Assembly (NCBI GenBank): GCA_014281115.1
Contig: JACONQ010000018.1
Location: 1,984,001 to 2,048,000, forward strand
DNA length: 64,000 bases
Reading direction: 5' to 3'
From: Laburnicola sp. R22_1
Lineage: Eukaryota > Ascomycota > Dothideomycetes > Pleosporales > Didymosphaeriaceae
The notes beneath the pieces are model-generated. The model saw only the letters and a list, made by a program, of their open reading frames with translations, did no database searches and was not told where the DNA came from. Position numbers and translations under genes: made by a program. Of the stretch, positions 1 to 12,467 are shown piece after piece (positions within the stretch are counted from its first letter, which is position 1; each line of letters opens with the position of its first letter).

Positions 1-3000
1 AACTAATATATTATAGGTTAGCTTTCCTAGCAAACTTCTTAGATATAAAAGTAGTAGTTAAACACTTTAAATTAAGCATAGTATACACAAAGGCAATATT
101 ATTAATAAAAGTGTTTATAGTAATTAGTGCTAAACTTAGCTATATCTTTCTATATATATTAAAGTTCTCCTCTAGTTCCTCTATAATCCTCTTTATCTCC
201 TCCTTTTAATAACTTTTAGAGAGAGAAACTAGTTGTCTAACTCTACTAAGCTATTAATATCTTTATTACTACTATTTATCTTCTAGGCTTTATTAGCCCT
301 AGCTTGTATTAGGGATATTATAGTTTAAAAGTAATAATTCTAGACACTATATTCCTTCTTACTATAGTAGAAATATGTCCCTTTTTTATAGCACTTCTTT
401 AACTCCTTCTTAAATACCTATTTAGTATTCTTCTTAGTTTTTAGAGGGTTTACTTTAGTAGTCTTTATAGTGCTAGAATATATAAGTTTCTAGTTTATAG
501 TATTAGTAAACTTAGTAAAGAAGAAGACTACTATATAGAAGGGCTTTAATATCTTTATATAGTAAATATTTTCCTTAACTATATTAACCATATTTATGAG
601 TATTATAAGGTTCTAGTTTTTAAGAATCTCTAGCGTAATTAGCCTATCCTATAAGTCTATATATAAGGCTCTCTAGTATATATTTTTAAGTTCTTTTAGT
701 TATCTTTATTAGCCTTAGTAGCTAGGCGTACAAAGTTGACATTAAACTTAGTTAGTAGGGTTTTACCCTATTAGCTAAGAAATAGCCTATTCTATACTTA
801 CTTCTCTACTAACTTATTATAAAAGCTTGTGTTGAAGAAACCCTAGAATTTATTTTTAGAATAGGTTCCTTTCCTTATAAAGGCTAGTAAGATATCTACT
901 ACCTTACCTATTAGCCGACTTATAATATAATTAACTATATTCTATAGAAGGGGGTAATTTTTATAAATCTTAGCCTTTATTATATATTCCTAACACTAGT
1001 AATTATAATAGCTTCTAGAGAATAACTTTAGATTAGAAAGTTAGGGGTGTTAGCACTCTAGTAGCGCTTTACTAGGCGCTAGTGTTACTACTATTATTTA
1101 GAAGGGGGCTAAGGGCATAGTCTCTACTCTAGCACGTTGCTCTAATTAGGCAAGTTAATTAGTAATTATTTCTAGTAAGGTCTAAAGCTATTTATTAGTG
1201 TTTAGTTACGCTACTAGTATAACTTAGAGTTACTCTAAACTAGTAAAATAGCTTATAATTTATATTAGCGCGTTTTAAAGGGCGTCTCCTATATTCTAAG
1301 CCTCCTCCCTTCTTTAGGTAGGTGCTTAGAGCTTTATTAACCTTTAGTCTTATAAATACTAGTAGACTAGCTTAATCTTTTATATATATTCTATCTTACT
1401 ATAACTCTTTATATATAGTTTCTTAGTAAGATTAGTAGTAATATCTACCTTTATAGCTTCTTACTATTAGAGTTTAGTAACTTATTACGCTAGGTAAGAA
1501 ATAAGAATATTCTCTCTTTTATAGAGAGATTCTAGTATTCTCTCTATTATATTTGTGTTTATTTTATAGAGTTAAGAAATTCTAATATCTAATTTAACTT
1601 TATATCTATTTACATAGTTAAGAAATCTTAGTATTTAACTTAACTATATATTTGTTTATAGAGTTAAGAGATCTTAATATTTAACTTAACTGCTTACTAA
1701 AGACCTATCTTAAAGGCACTATAGACTAGGTTATAGCTCTCTACGCCTCTTAAGACTAGGGCATAGAGTTATTTAGGCGCAAAGGAGTGTACTACACTTT
1801 CTTTTTTATATTTATTCTTAGTGTATTAAAGAGATTTTGCAAGCTCTTCCATTATAAAAGGTTAACTAAATTTAATATAAGGGGCTTTAAACTATAAGGT
1901 TAAAGTTACCTAAGTAAACTTATAAATTAAATAAAGTTTAATAGTAACTCTAGCTATAGACATATATATACTTCTAGCTTAGTAGAAGTATAGACCTAGA
2001 ACTCTAAGGTAGCAGACTAAGTAACTATAGAAGGGCGCTTAGCCCCTTATAAGAAAACAAGCAGAGCCCCCTACTTAGTAATTAAAAAAAGCGTAAAAGG
2101 TAGTTATAAAAATACGAACCTTTTTATGGTTTTTTTGTAAATAAGGGATTTCTAATAAAAATATTATAATAATAGCAGATATTCCTCCTAGTATTATATA
2201 TACAGAAAAGCATTTTAAGGTGTTAATAAAAAGGGGTTAATGCGTTACGAACCTTTTTATAAGTATACTTATTAGAAAAAGTTTTAAGTAAGTATATATA
2301 TTTATAGTAACTAGATAGCTCTATATACACCTATATACACCTATGCGCTAAAAGCACCTTAAGTATACTAAAAATAGTATTTTTTTCTTAGTAGATATAT
2401 ATATATATATATAAGGTTGTATAAGAATATACATCTATATTACTAGTATACCTAGAATACTTAAAATATATAGGGTACCTATACTACTTATATACTACTA
2501 ATTAACTAGTAAATAAATTTTATAATTAGCTAAAATTAAAAAAACTTAGTAATCTACTTAGTAAACTGCTTAGTAAGCTTTAAAAATTTTTAAAGTATAA
2601 AGTTAAAGTCTTTTACTATCTAGTAATTACTACTTTATATAATAGTATTAATTACTAGTATATTATATAAAACTTCTACCTAACTCTAAACTCTAGATTT
2701 TATAGGTTTAGAAATATAAAAATATAGTTTTATATAGCGTTAAGTTAACTACGTAGAGGTAGTATAACAAAGGCTTTTATCTTAAATAGTATAATAAAAA
2801 AAGCAGAGCCCCCTATTTAGTAATAAAAGAACGTAAAAAGGTGGTTACAAAAATGCGCATTCGAACTACTAAGCGATCTTGGCGGTCTTGGCGCGAGGCT
2901 CCCACAAGCAAAATTTTCACATAGTTTTATAATTATTTAAAAGAGTTAGATTAAATAAAAATTAGTAGCTTAGTAAAGAATACTATTATAAAAAGCATAA

Positions 3001-5286
3001 ACTTTAATAACTTTTTAACTACTTTATTTTAATTAAAACTTTTTTAAAAATTTATATGTGTGTGACGTTAAATTAAGTACCTAGAAGTAGTATAATAAAG
3101 GCTTTTATGTTAAATAATATAACAAAAAAGCAGAGCCCTCTACTTAGTAATTAATAAAAACGTAAAAAGATAATTATAAAAATACAAAAATTTATATAAT
3201 ATTGTATTAGTACTATATCTTTATATAAGAATACCTTTTACGCTCTTTTTAATTACTAAGCAGGGGCTCTACTTTTTTATTATGTTATTTAAGATAAAAG
3301 CCTTTATCGTGCTACTCCTAGATAGTTAATAGAATGCCACATATAAGAATATTATATATGCTATTAATTAACTACCTAGAAGTAGAATAACAAAGGCGTT
3401 TCTCTTAAATAATAAAATAAAAAATGTAAAGCTTCCTACTTAGTAATTAAAAAGAGCATAAAATAAGGTAATTATAAGAATATTACATAATATATATAAT
3501 AACTAGTAAAATACAGAGGCTTTTATTAATTACTAACTAATTACGTAATACAAATAGCATTTTTAAATTAAACAATTAAAGACTTATATGTTCTCTATAA
3601 ACCTATTAAAAGATTAAATTTATAGCCTTACTAGTAAAAGAGTTATAAAGCTTTAAAAAGTTCTTATTTAGACTATTTGTATATATCTATATATATTTGC
3701 GTATTTCTACGCATTTTTATACTTGTAAATTACTTATATAAATATATATACGCATACTCTTTTTAATTACTAAGTAAAGAGCTTTACTTTTTTTATTATA
3801 GTATTTACAATAAAAGCCTTTGTTATTTTACCTCTAGGTAGTTAATTAATAATATATATATATATGCATATCTATATAAGTTTACGTATAGTTAAGTAAA
3901 AGGTTTTCTAATACTTATACTTAGTTTAGTTTATAATTAGTATTAGTATAGTATGTGGCATTATATTAACTACCTAGGGGTAGCATAATAAAGGCTTTTA
4001 TCTTAAATAACATAATAAAAAAAGCAGAGCCCCCTGCTTAGTAATTAAGAAGAGCGTAAAAAAGGTGGTAATTATAAAAAAAGCGCGTTCGAACTACTAA
4101 GCAAGCTTGGTAGTCTTAGTGCGCACAGCTCCCATATGCAAAGTTAATTTATAAAAAGGCCACAGTTGAAACTTTAGGGAAGGAATAAAACTTTAGCGCG
4201 ACAACGCTACAAGCTACTCTTCCTTTGCTATTCTAATTATTGCAAACTCGCTATCTAGATTATTACAAATGACATATGTTAATATATTAATAGATACGTA
4301 CTATTTTTTATAAGTAGTATAAGGGTAATATATACTAGATACACTATCGCTTTATTGCCATATCAAGATTGTCTTTAATAAAACCCCTACTATTACTCTA
4401 CGCCCTGCTATCTACTTAAGCATTAATCCTAAATTATCTAACGCTAACATACTCGCCAACACTAAAGAGTACACGCTAAAGATTTATAACACTACCCTTA
4501 AGGTAACTACGCTAAAGTTCTATTCTATTTATTAGATGCTTGTCTAGTAGAAGAGATAGGTATACTTAACTATCTATAAGGCAGTCCTAGTATACTAGTT
4601 AGGTTAGCAGCTTATCTAGTTTACAAAGGACTATAAGATTAAATTTCTACTCTAGTAGGCGCAATTACTCCTTATTAGTAATAGAATTCTCTAGTAGGGG
4701 ACGCAAAAGAAGAACAATAACATTTTTGTTAATAAGCTCTAGTGTAGTAAAAGCGTCGCATAAATCTGCAAGATTCTTCTAGCTATTATAGTAGCGTTAG
4801 CTTATTTAAGCAAGTACGCCGCATAAGCGGCGTACAAGCGTAGATAGTTAATAATACTAATAGTAACAATCTAGGTAGGCTATGTACGGCGTAAGTAAAC
4901 CTTATGTGGGTAAAAAGCCTATAGAGTGTAAGCAAAGTGTAAGTAAGTTTAAGGCTTAAACTATTATTGCATTGTTAGATAATATTTAAGGTTAGTTTTT
5001 AATTAGAATTAGGTGCCATACATAGTACATAATAACTTTTTATCTTAACCTACTTTAACCTTAAACTAAAAAAACAGATTAAAAAAGGTGTTTGGCAAGC
5101 CAACGTTTAGTATAGTATTTATTTATATAATAAGGTAGTTAAAGTAAATATAATAATAATTTATTTAATGGTAATAAAGACTAAAGATAGCTTTAGTATA
5201 GTAGCGCTAAAAATAAAAATTTATATTATAGGTATAGCTAGAGTTATAATTAGTATTAGTAATATAGCTATAGTAAAATAAAAACT
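1..5286. repeat. RIP-degraded AT-rich repeat block, no genes
   Basis: No open frame of useful length on either strand. CA and TG are scarce, TA is dominant and TAG/TAA stops are everywhere, as expected after repeat-induced point mutation of transposons. Within it are several copies of a short dispersed repeat recognisable by GCAGAGCCCC and GCTTAGTAATTA (about 2750-2850, 3080-3160, 3240-3320, 3360-3460, 3745-3850, 3965-4075). A segment at about 4560-5105 is an inverted, diverged copy of the family at 7885-8565 and 27355-28075. A simple AT run sits at about 2396-2412. Confidence 0.85.
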
Positions 5287-5300
5287 ATATAATAAAATTA

Positions 5301-5360
5301 CTCTCTGTGCATGGTGCGGATTCGACCTTGGTTAGAATCTTAACACGACAAAGATCTTCA
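5301..5360 (-). repeat. SINE-like short insertion, copy 1 (truncated)
   Basis: A 60-bp segment matching on the minus strand the longer copies at 38266-38369 and 39859-39952. It is flanked by a perfect 14-bp direct repeat (5287-5300 and 5361-5374, ATATAATAAAATTA), read as a target-site duplication. It contains GGTCGAATCC on the minus strand, resembling a pol III B box (GGTTCGANTCC). It lacks the distal part that contains GGAGGCACTA in the longer copies. Confidence 0.6.
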
Positions 5361-5597
5361 ATATAATAAAATTAATATTAGTTTTATTATAAGTTTTATA
5401 ATATATATATAGTGTATAGTAGAAAAGCTATTTTTACTAGTAACTAAAGTATATAGTAAGTATTTTATACTAATAAAATCGCTTATTTATAATTATCTTT
5501 TATACTCTTATTAATTACTAAGTAGGGGCTCTACTTTTTTAATTATATTATTTAAGATAAAAGCCTTTATTATTCTACTTCTAGTAGTTAATTAATA

Positions 5598-7050
5598 ATA
5601 TATATTCCTCCTAGGCAGAAGTATAAACTACCTCTACTTATTAGTTTTTAAGTGTTCCTACTACGTTTAATTACTACTTTTTTTATTGCGTTACTAACAC
5701 CTATATAATATAATATTATGTGTAAGCACTAAGCCCTAGGACTAGAGTGTATTAAAGTTTTACTAATATCTAGGAGAGAAATATTATAGACCTTTTAGTG
5801 TATAGTATAACACTATAAGGGAAAGCTATAGGTGTGCTAAAAACATATTAAAAAAAGGTAAAATAGTAAGATAGGTTAGGCTAGAGACAATTTATTAGCA
5901 CGTGAAAATTAGCCCCTTATGCTAATAATAAGATAGTTAATTATAGTATACTATAGTTTACAGATACTAAAGTTAAAGTTAAAGTTAAAGACAAGAATAT
6001 AATATAGCCTAGGCACAAAGTATAAAAATTTGCAACTAGATTAAGTGTTTATCTACTCTTACACATAGAGTATATTATTGCCTAAGACCTTAATATTACT
6101 ATTTATAATAGCCTTTCCTTAACTAAACAATATGCTTTCTATAGAGTGGGCGGTTACGCGCCTATACATATACAATAAGAAGGATAATCATATGGACAAC
6201 ACTAACTAAAACACCTAGGGTTAGTATTATAAAAGTTAAACGCCTCCTAATATTGCTAATAGTATAGCAGCATAATATAAGTTATATGACGAATAGATTA
6301 CTATGGCTAGTTTATCTTATTACGGCATTAGTAAATACTTAGGTACTCTAGAAACTATAAATTTTAACCTATAGCTCTCTCTCTGCTATTTTAGTAGTCT
6401 GGTCCTTAGCTATATTATAGATAAACTAAACTAGAGCTATTTTAAAAAGTAATAGGCTAGATTTGCTAAAGGTTATTAGAGATATATAAAGTATAAGATA
6501 CTACTATTTAACCTAGAGGTCCTAAAGGGCTATTATATTAACAGATTCTAGAAATAGGTAATAAAGACGTGGCAAATATATAAATACGCGCTTATACTAT
6601 AGGACATCTATAGGCAATAGGTAAAGTAAGGCTAATGCTAAGAAAGTGTGCTAGAGGTTAAAGAGCTATTATTAGGGGATAGCTAGGTGCTATTTAGTGT
6701 TAAAAGTAGGGAGCGCGCACGCGATTTGTTATATATTATAGTCGTAGAGTAGGGTAGGGGTTCTAAGTTATTAATTATCTAATAACGCGGCAAAAGGTTA
6801 AAAGATAGATGTTAATTGTCTAGTAACGCGGTAGGTGGGCGGGTAGGCAGGGTGTTATTATTATAGGTTGTCTTAGAAGCTAGGAAAGACGTTAGAAAAA
6901 CTTTAACACACTCTAGGACTTAGTATATATATAACGTAATATTACGAAGGTGCTGTAACGCAATAAAAAAAACGCAGTAATTAAACATAGTAGGGCCACT
7001 TAAAAACTAATAAGTAGAGATAGTTTATACTCCTGCCTAGGAGGGAAGTT
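5598..7050 (+). mobile_element. Non-coding TIR element, about 1.45 kb (family R-B)
   Basis: The sequence at about 5598-5760 reappears inverted at about 6890-7050: both ends share a CTCCTAGGCAG-type start, then ACTACCTCTACTTATTAG and a TTTAATTACTGC-type block. Inverted repeats of about 150 bp at both ends suggest a DNA transposon or large MITE. No transposase frame survives between them. Related pieces are at 52612-53858 (same orientation), 22075-23310 (inverted), 7060-7880 (inverted, partial), 12230-12400 (inverted fragment) and 26140-26690 (partial). The copies differ mostly by transitions, as RIP predicts. Boundaries are approximate. Confidence 0.5.
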
Positions 7051-7059
7051 TTACTAATA

Positions 7060-8575
7060 TTCTTCCCCTAGCTTTTAAAATAATAAACTTATAATAAGAA
7101 CACTCTAACTTACTTATCTGCCTACTACATTGCTAGATAATAGATAACCTACTATATATATACTCTACTACTACTATAATATATAATAAATTATACGCGC
7201 GCTCTCTACTTCTAATACTAAATAGTACCCTACTATTCTCTACTAATAACCTATTAACCTATTAACCTCTAGTATACTTTTCTAGTACTAACCTTACTTT
7301 ACCTATTTTCTATAGAAATTTTATAGTATAAGCGTATACCTATATATACCTAATACCTCTTATAGCCACCCTATATAGATTTTATTCTAAAAATTATACT
7401 ATAGCTTTGTTAGATTATATAGTCTTATATTATTCTTTTAGAGCCTTTTATAACCTTTACCTATTCTTTCTTACTACCTTTAAAAATATATCTGGTAACT
7501 CTTATTAATATAACTAAGTATAAGGTAGCTAAACTAGTAGAGAGTAAGCTATAAGTCAAAATCTATAGTTCTATAGTTATTATTGCTATAGGACAAACTA
7601 GCTAAGGCAATATATTTGCTATATAATTTTTATTATACTACTATATTATTAGTAATATTAGAAGGCATTTAACCTTTATTATACTAATTCTAGCTATTGC
7701 TATTATTATTATCTTTTTTATTATACACGTATAGACGTATAACTGCCTGCCTAGTAGTAATAGTATTGTTAGGGTAAGGGATAGCTATACTAAATTATAA
7801 CCTTAAGGTTTCTAGCTTACGCAATAATTAAATATATTATATAGTAGATAGATAAACACTTAATTTATGTCTAGTTATAGTTAGCTTACTAAACACCTTT
7901 TTTAACCTTTTTTTAGTTTAAGATTAAAGTAGATTAAGATAAAAGATTATTATATACTATATACAGCACCTATTTCTAATTAAAGACTAACCTTAAATAC
8001 CTTAATAATTCTATACCTTATAAGCTTCTAGTCCTAATATAAAGTTTACTTATAGCGTATATAGTACACCTAGCTTATTACTATTGCTATTATTAGTTAT
8101 CTATGCTTATACACTACTTACGCGACGTACTTGCTTAGATAAGCTAACTTAATAGTAATAATAATAACTAGAAGAATCATATAGATCTATCAAATACTTT
8201 TATTATACTAGAGCTTATTAATAAATATCTTCTTTTCTACTTTTTATCTCCCTCTTAAATTTAGTTACTAATAAAAGTAAATATATCTACTTGTGTAGAA
8301 ATATAATTATTCTATTCTTAGTAAACTAGGCTATTTATTAATCTAACTAGTAGATAAGAATAGCCTTATAAATGATTAAGTATACCTATCCCTTGCGCTA
8401 GGCGAGATTATAGATAGAATAGAACTCTAGTATAGTTATTATCTAAGTAATAGTTATATAGAATTCTAGTGTATACTTTTTAGTATTAGTAAGTACCTTA
8501 GCGTTAGCAAGGCCGCTATTAATCCCTAGGTAGATAGTAGGGTAGGGAGCTGCAGTAATAATAGAAGATTTGTTA
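7060..8575. repeat. RIP-degraded fragments of two repeat families
   Basis: About 7060-7880 resembles an inverted part of the R-B element. About 7885-8565 belongs to a family with other copies at about 21648-22060, 27355-28075 and 63612-64000 (same orientation) and about 4560-5105, 26690-26990 and 36770-37260 (inverted). Each copy carries a run starting near CCTTTTTTTAGTTTAAG and ends near a GCTAACTTAATAGTAATAA block. No coding potential is left. Confidence 0.55.
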
Positions 8576-9467
8576 GAGTGCCAAGCCAAAACTCTATTCC
8601 CCCAACACGCTAACGCGCGTACACCAACACTAATACCCTATTTTTAACACTATATTACTCCACTAATATAAGCTCTTTTAGTGTAGAAATTTTAGGAAAT
8701 TGTCGCTGCAATGCCGAATTATCTGTCTAGCAATGGGATTTAATTATCGCGAAGTGTGAGGCGGGCGTGTTATCGCGGGAGTTGGCTGAGGAGTTTAACT
8801 GTACGCGTTGCTGCATTAACAAAACACTTTAGAGATATAGAGAATAACACTATAATTAATCGCGGCCTTAATTAGGGCGTCCCTAGGCGCTTAATATATA
8901 TGATAAGCGTGTACTCTATTAAGAGGTACGAAAAAACCTAAGGATTAAATACCTAGCCCTCCTCCGCAAGGCCTCCCTTTACCGCATCTCTTAAACGACT
9001 GCATATCGCGCATTGAAGGCAGAGAGCCTGACTAACTTCTAGGCAGCGTGGAAGCCTAAGATCACTCGCGCGGTGGCCTAGGAGAGGCGTTAATTCGAAT
9101 AGAAATATCGCAATTAGGATTGGCGCGGATAGCCCTTCTAGTTTTTAGATAAGTGCTCTATTTAAAGACGCTTTGGCGGCACATCTACATGGGTTTTTTG
9201 CCTCCCACACAAGAAATGGAGACATAAGATAATTGAGGAGACAGTTATATTAAGATCTCGCGCGGCAATAGTGTGGGCGAGTATCTGGCTTGATTAGAGA
9301 GGGCGGGTTCGGCGGAGTCCCTTAGTGATTATGCCCAGGGACCCAGCAGTTCGTTGCAAAGGATATAGCGTATAGAGTTATATTAAAGCTTTACGCAAAG
9401 GACTCCTCTGTAATTATTACGTAGGAGATATCTATATGCACAACAACGCGCCCATCCACAGGGCGTA

Positions 9468-11340
9468 ACGTACTCTACAACCGAGCGACTCACCCAACCG
9501 AGCGACTCACTTTTGCCAAGACCCCACCAAAACGTGCTACCATCAATAGTACAACGCGATGCCTTAACAACACAACGAACTACTAGCGTTAAACGAAGCT
9601 TGTATACAGCTTGCGATCCAGGCTATCAAATAAGACGCGTTACTTTCGCAAAGACGCGCTGCCGCCATCTATAACATCCCTTAAAAGACCCTTAGCCGAC
9701 AACGCGCTGGAATCGCCTTCCGACGCGACTGCCTACCCAATATAATAAAGCTTACTGTAAGAGAGGAGAAGGCGATTATACAGTATGTACTCGACCTAGA
9801 CTCGTAAGAATTTCCGCCACGGCTTGCTGCCGTGGAGGATATAGCCAATTCTTTGCTAGCTGAGCGGCATCGCAACCCTGTGGGCCATAACTGGGCTCCA
9901 AACTTTGTTAAGCGCCAGTCAGAGCTTAAAGTCAAGTTTAATCGAAAGTACGACTATAAAAGAGCCCTCTAGGAGGATCCTAAGGTGATACGAGGCTGGT
10001 TCCGGCTTGTGGAGAATATGAAGGCTAAGTATGGTATCCTAGATAAGGACACCTACAATTTCGACGAGTCTGGCTTTATGATGGGCATAATATCGACTGG
10101 AGCGGTAGTTACAGGCTCTAAGCGTCGAGGACGGCTAAAGCAGGTGCAGCAGGGCAATAGGGAGTGGACAATAGTCATCCAAGGCATCAACGCAATGGGG
10201 TGGTGGATCCCACCCTTCATTATCTTTGGGGGCAAGCACCACCTCTCCGCCTGGTATAAGGAGAAGGATCTACCTTATGATTGGGTTATTGCAGTCTCTG
10301 AGAACGGCTGGACGACAAATAAGCTTGGTCTGTAATAGCTGAAGCACTTTGATAAGCATATAAAGAGGCGTACTATTAGTGGAGCATGTTTGCTTATTAT
10401 TAATAGCCACGAAAGTCACAACTCGCTCGAATTCCAGGATTACTGCAAAAAGAGTAATATTATTACTCTCTATATGCCTCCACATTCATCGCACCTCTTG
10501 CAGCCACTTGACGTGGGTTGTTTTGCGCCGTTAAAGAAGGCGTATGGGCGCTAAGCCGAGAATCTGATGCGCAACCACATCACGCACATCACCAAAATCG
10601 AGTTTCTACCTTGCTTTATTGCTGCTTTTAAGGCTTCAATTACTGAAAGTAATATCAAAGGAGGCTTTCGAGGTGCTGGCCTAGTGCCCTACGACCTAGA
10701 GGCTGTACTATTACAGCTTGACGTCCGCCTGCGTACGCCTCCAGAATGTACTATTCGCGATAGTACATAGGAGTCGCAAACTCCGCGAAATAGTACAGAA
10801 CTTAGGTCACAATTAATGCTGGTTAAGCAGAGGATTCAAAGGCATGTGGATAGTTCCCTAACTTATATAGTTAAGGCGGTGGAAAAGCTCGTTAAAGGCG
10901 CCGAGCTGATAGGGCATTCTTTAGTGTTAATGACCAAACGCAACGCCAAACTTCAAGCTACTAATAAGGCCGCCACGCGACGTAAATCGCACAAAAGAAA
11001 GCAATTGCAGCAAGAAGGAGCTCTTACAGCTAAAGAGGGCCAGCGGCTGGCTACTCTAAAGGACTTTGCGGCGCGCAGTGATGGCAAGAAGGCAAAGAAG
11101 AGGGCGCGCGTTAATAGAGGCGAGCTAACTCAACAGCGCTGTGGACGCTATGGCGAGCCTGGGCACAATAGAACAACGTGTAAATAACCTGCAGAAGTAG
11201 ATTCTGAATAGATTAGCCTATTTAGACTATTAATAATAGTTCGTATTAACTCTGTACTGTCGTGAATAGTATATGTTTTGGTGGGGTCTTGGCAAAAGTG
11301 AGTCGCTCGGTTGGGTGAGTCGCTCGGTTGTGGAGTACGT
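9468..11340 (+). mobile_element. Pogo/Fot1-family DNA transposon nested in the mariner copy
   Basis: Bounded by TA at 9466-9467 and 11341-11342. It has 66-bp terminal inverted repeats (9468-9533 and 11275-11340) with one visible mismatch; each contains a 14-bp internal direct repeat, ACCGAGCGACTCAC. The uninterrupted mariner copy has CG where this one has the TA target, so the insertion point is exact. The interior codes on the plus strand for a DDE_1 (pogo-type) transposase broken by stops. Its higher GC and fewer stops suggest a later arrival than the surrounding repeats. Confidence 0.92.
9559..11187 (+). pseudogene. Pogo/Fot1 transposase (DDE_1), RIP-inactivated
   Basis: Plus-strand reading with in-frame stops. 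From the start: a psq/CENP-B-like DNA-binding region (LAIQAIK, AAAIYNIP), a central block reading VIRGWFRLVENMKAKYGI, then YNFDESGFMMG with the first catalytic Asp (open stretch 9985-10335), then LIINSHESHNS, where the usual DGH/DSH catalytic Asp reads Asn, and LQPLDVGCFAPLK (about 10395-10550). The C-terminal stretch (10816-11187) is Lys/Arg-rich and ends in a CCHC knuckle whose second Cys reads Tyr (CGRYGEPGHNRTTC). These losses are G-to-A or C-to-T changes typical of RIP. Not functional; domestication is unlikely. Confidence 0.85.
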
Positions 11341-11774
11341 TAATAGTTGCTCGATTTTTTAGCGAAATATAGCATACAACTAATTAAGTGGCCGCGTTAT
11401 TCCCCTAATATTAACCCTATCGAACATCTCTAGTAGTCTCTTAAGAGAGAACTCTATAAGCGTTACCCTAATATAGGCGACCTTAGCGACAGTAACAAGG
11501 ACTTTAAGACCTTCTGCGCGGCGTTGAAAGATTACTGGCGTAGGATCTCTAATTCGCTAATTCGCAAGCTTATACTTAGTATGCTGCGCCGCCTACTTGC
11601 TTTCTAGCGTGCGCGCGGGTATTAAACAAAATATTAATTAGATAATTATCTCTATATTAATTATTAACTCTCTAGGAGCGATATTGGGGGTGCCGGAGCG
11701 CTCTGCGCGACGGGGTAGTGATGATGGCGGACCTCGCTTACCCCTGCGGGGAATAGACTTTTGGCTTAGTACTG

Positions 11775-12467
11775 TAAGAACAACCTGTAGTAATAGAGTA
11801 ATAGTGTATCTAGTATATATTACTCTTATTCTACTTATAAAGTAGTATATATCTATTAATATATTAACTTATATTATTTATAATAATTAGGATAGCAAAG
11901 AAGAAAAAAGAATAACTTATAGTGTGGCGGCGCTAAAGCTATTTTATTCCTTCTCTACTAAAGTTCTAACTATAGCCTCTCTATAAAAAAATTGCTTATA
12001 GGAGTCTTACGCTAAGACTACTAAGCTTGCTTCGCAATTTAAATGCCTATTTTTATAATTACCTTTTTACGCTCTTTTTAATTACTAAGCAGGAGACTTT
12101 GCTTTTTTAATATATTATTTAAGATAAAAGCCTTTATTATTCTACCCCTATGTAGATAATTTAATAATATATATATTTAGTTATAGATTCTATATTGTAT
12201 ATACAAAGGCAACTATATATTATATTATTAACTATCTCTAGTATAAGGGGCTAATTTGCACGTGCTAATAAATAGTTATAATAAATAGTCTCTAGCCTAA
12301 TCTATCTCTAAGCTACTTTACCTTTTTTAATACGTTTTTAGTATACCTATAGCTTTCTCTTATAGTATTATACTATATACTTAAAGGTCTATAATATTTC
12401 TCTTCTAAATAATAATATATATCCTAATAAGATAAATTATATAAAAAGCTATTAATATATTCTATTA
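11775..12467. repeat. RIP-degraded AT-rich spacer
   Basis: No gene. It contains one copy of the dispersed GCTTAGTAATTA repeat (about 12065-12160, forward form) and an inverted R-B fragment (about 12230-12400). Confidence 0.7.

Larger units (their letters stand above)
8576..11774 (+). mobile_element. Tc1/mariner element, split by a nested pogo element
   Basis: The ends carry short inverted repeats (AAGCCAAAA just inside each end) and the element is bounded by TA dinucleotides at 8574-8575 and 11775-11776. The uninterrupted relative at 30089-31412 confirms both ends. The transposase reading frame is recognisable on the plus strand: an N-terminal helix-turn-helix region near 8760-8830, and near 11390-11470 the C-terminal DDE signature block of Tc1 transposases (NPIEHLWWSLKREL-like). 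Many TAG/TAA codons break it, so it is dead. An independent 1.87-kb element sits at 9468-11340, splitting this copy exactly between 9467 and 11341. Confidence 0.85.
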
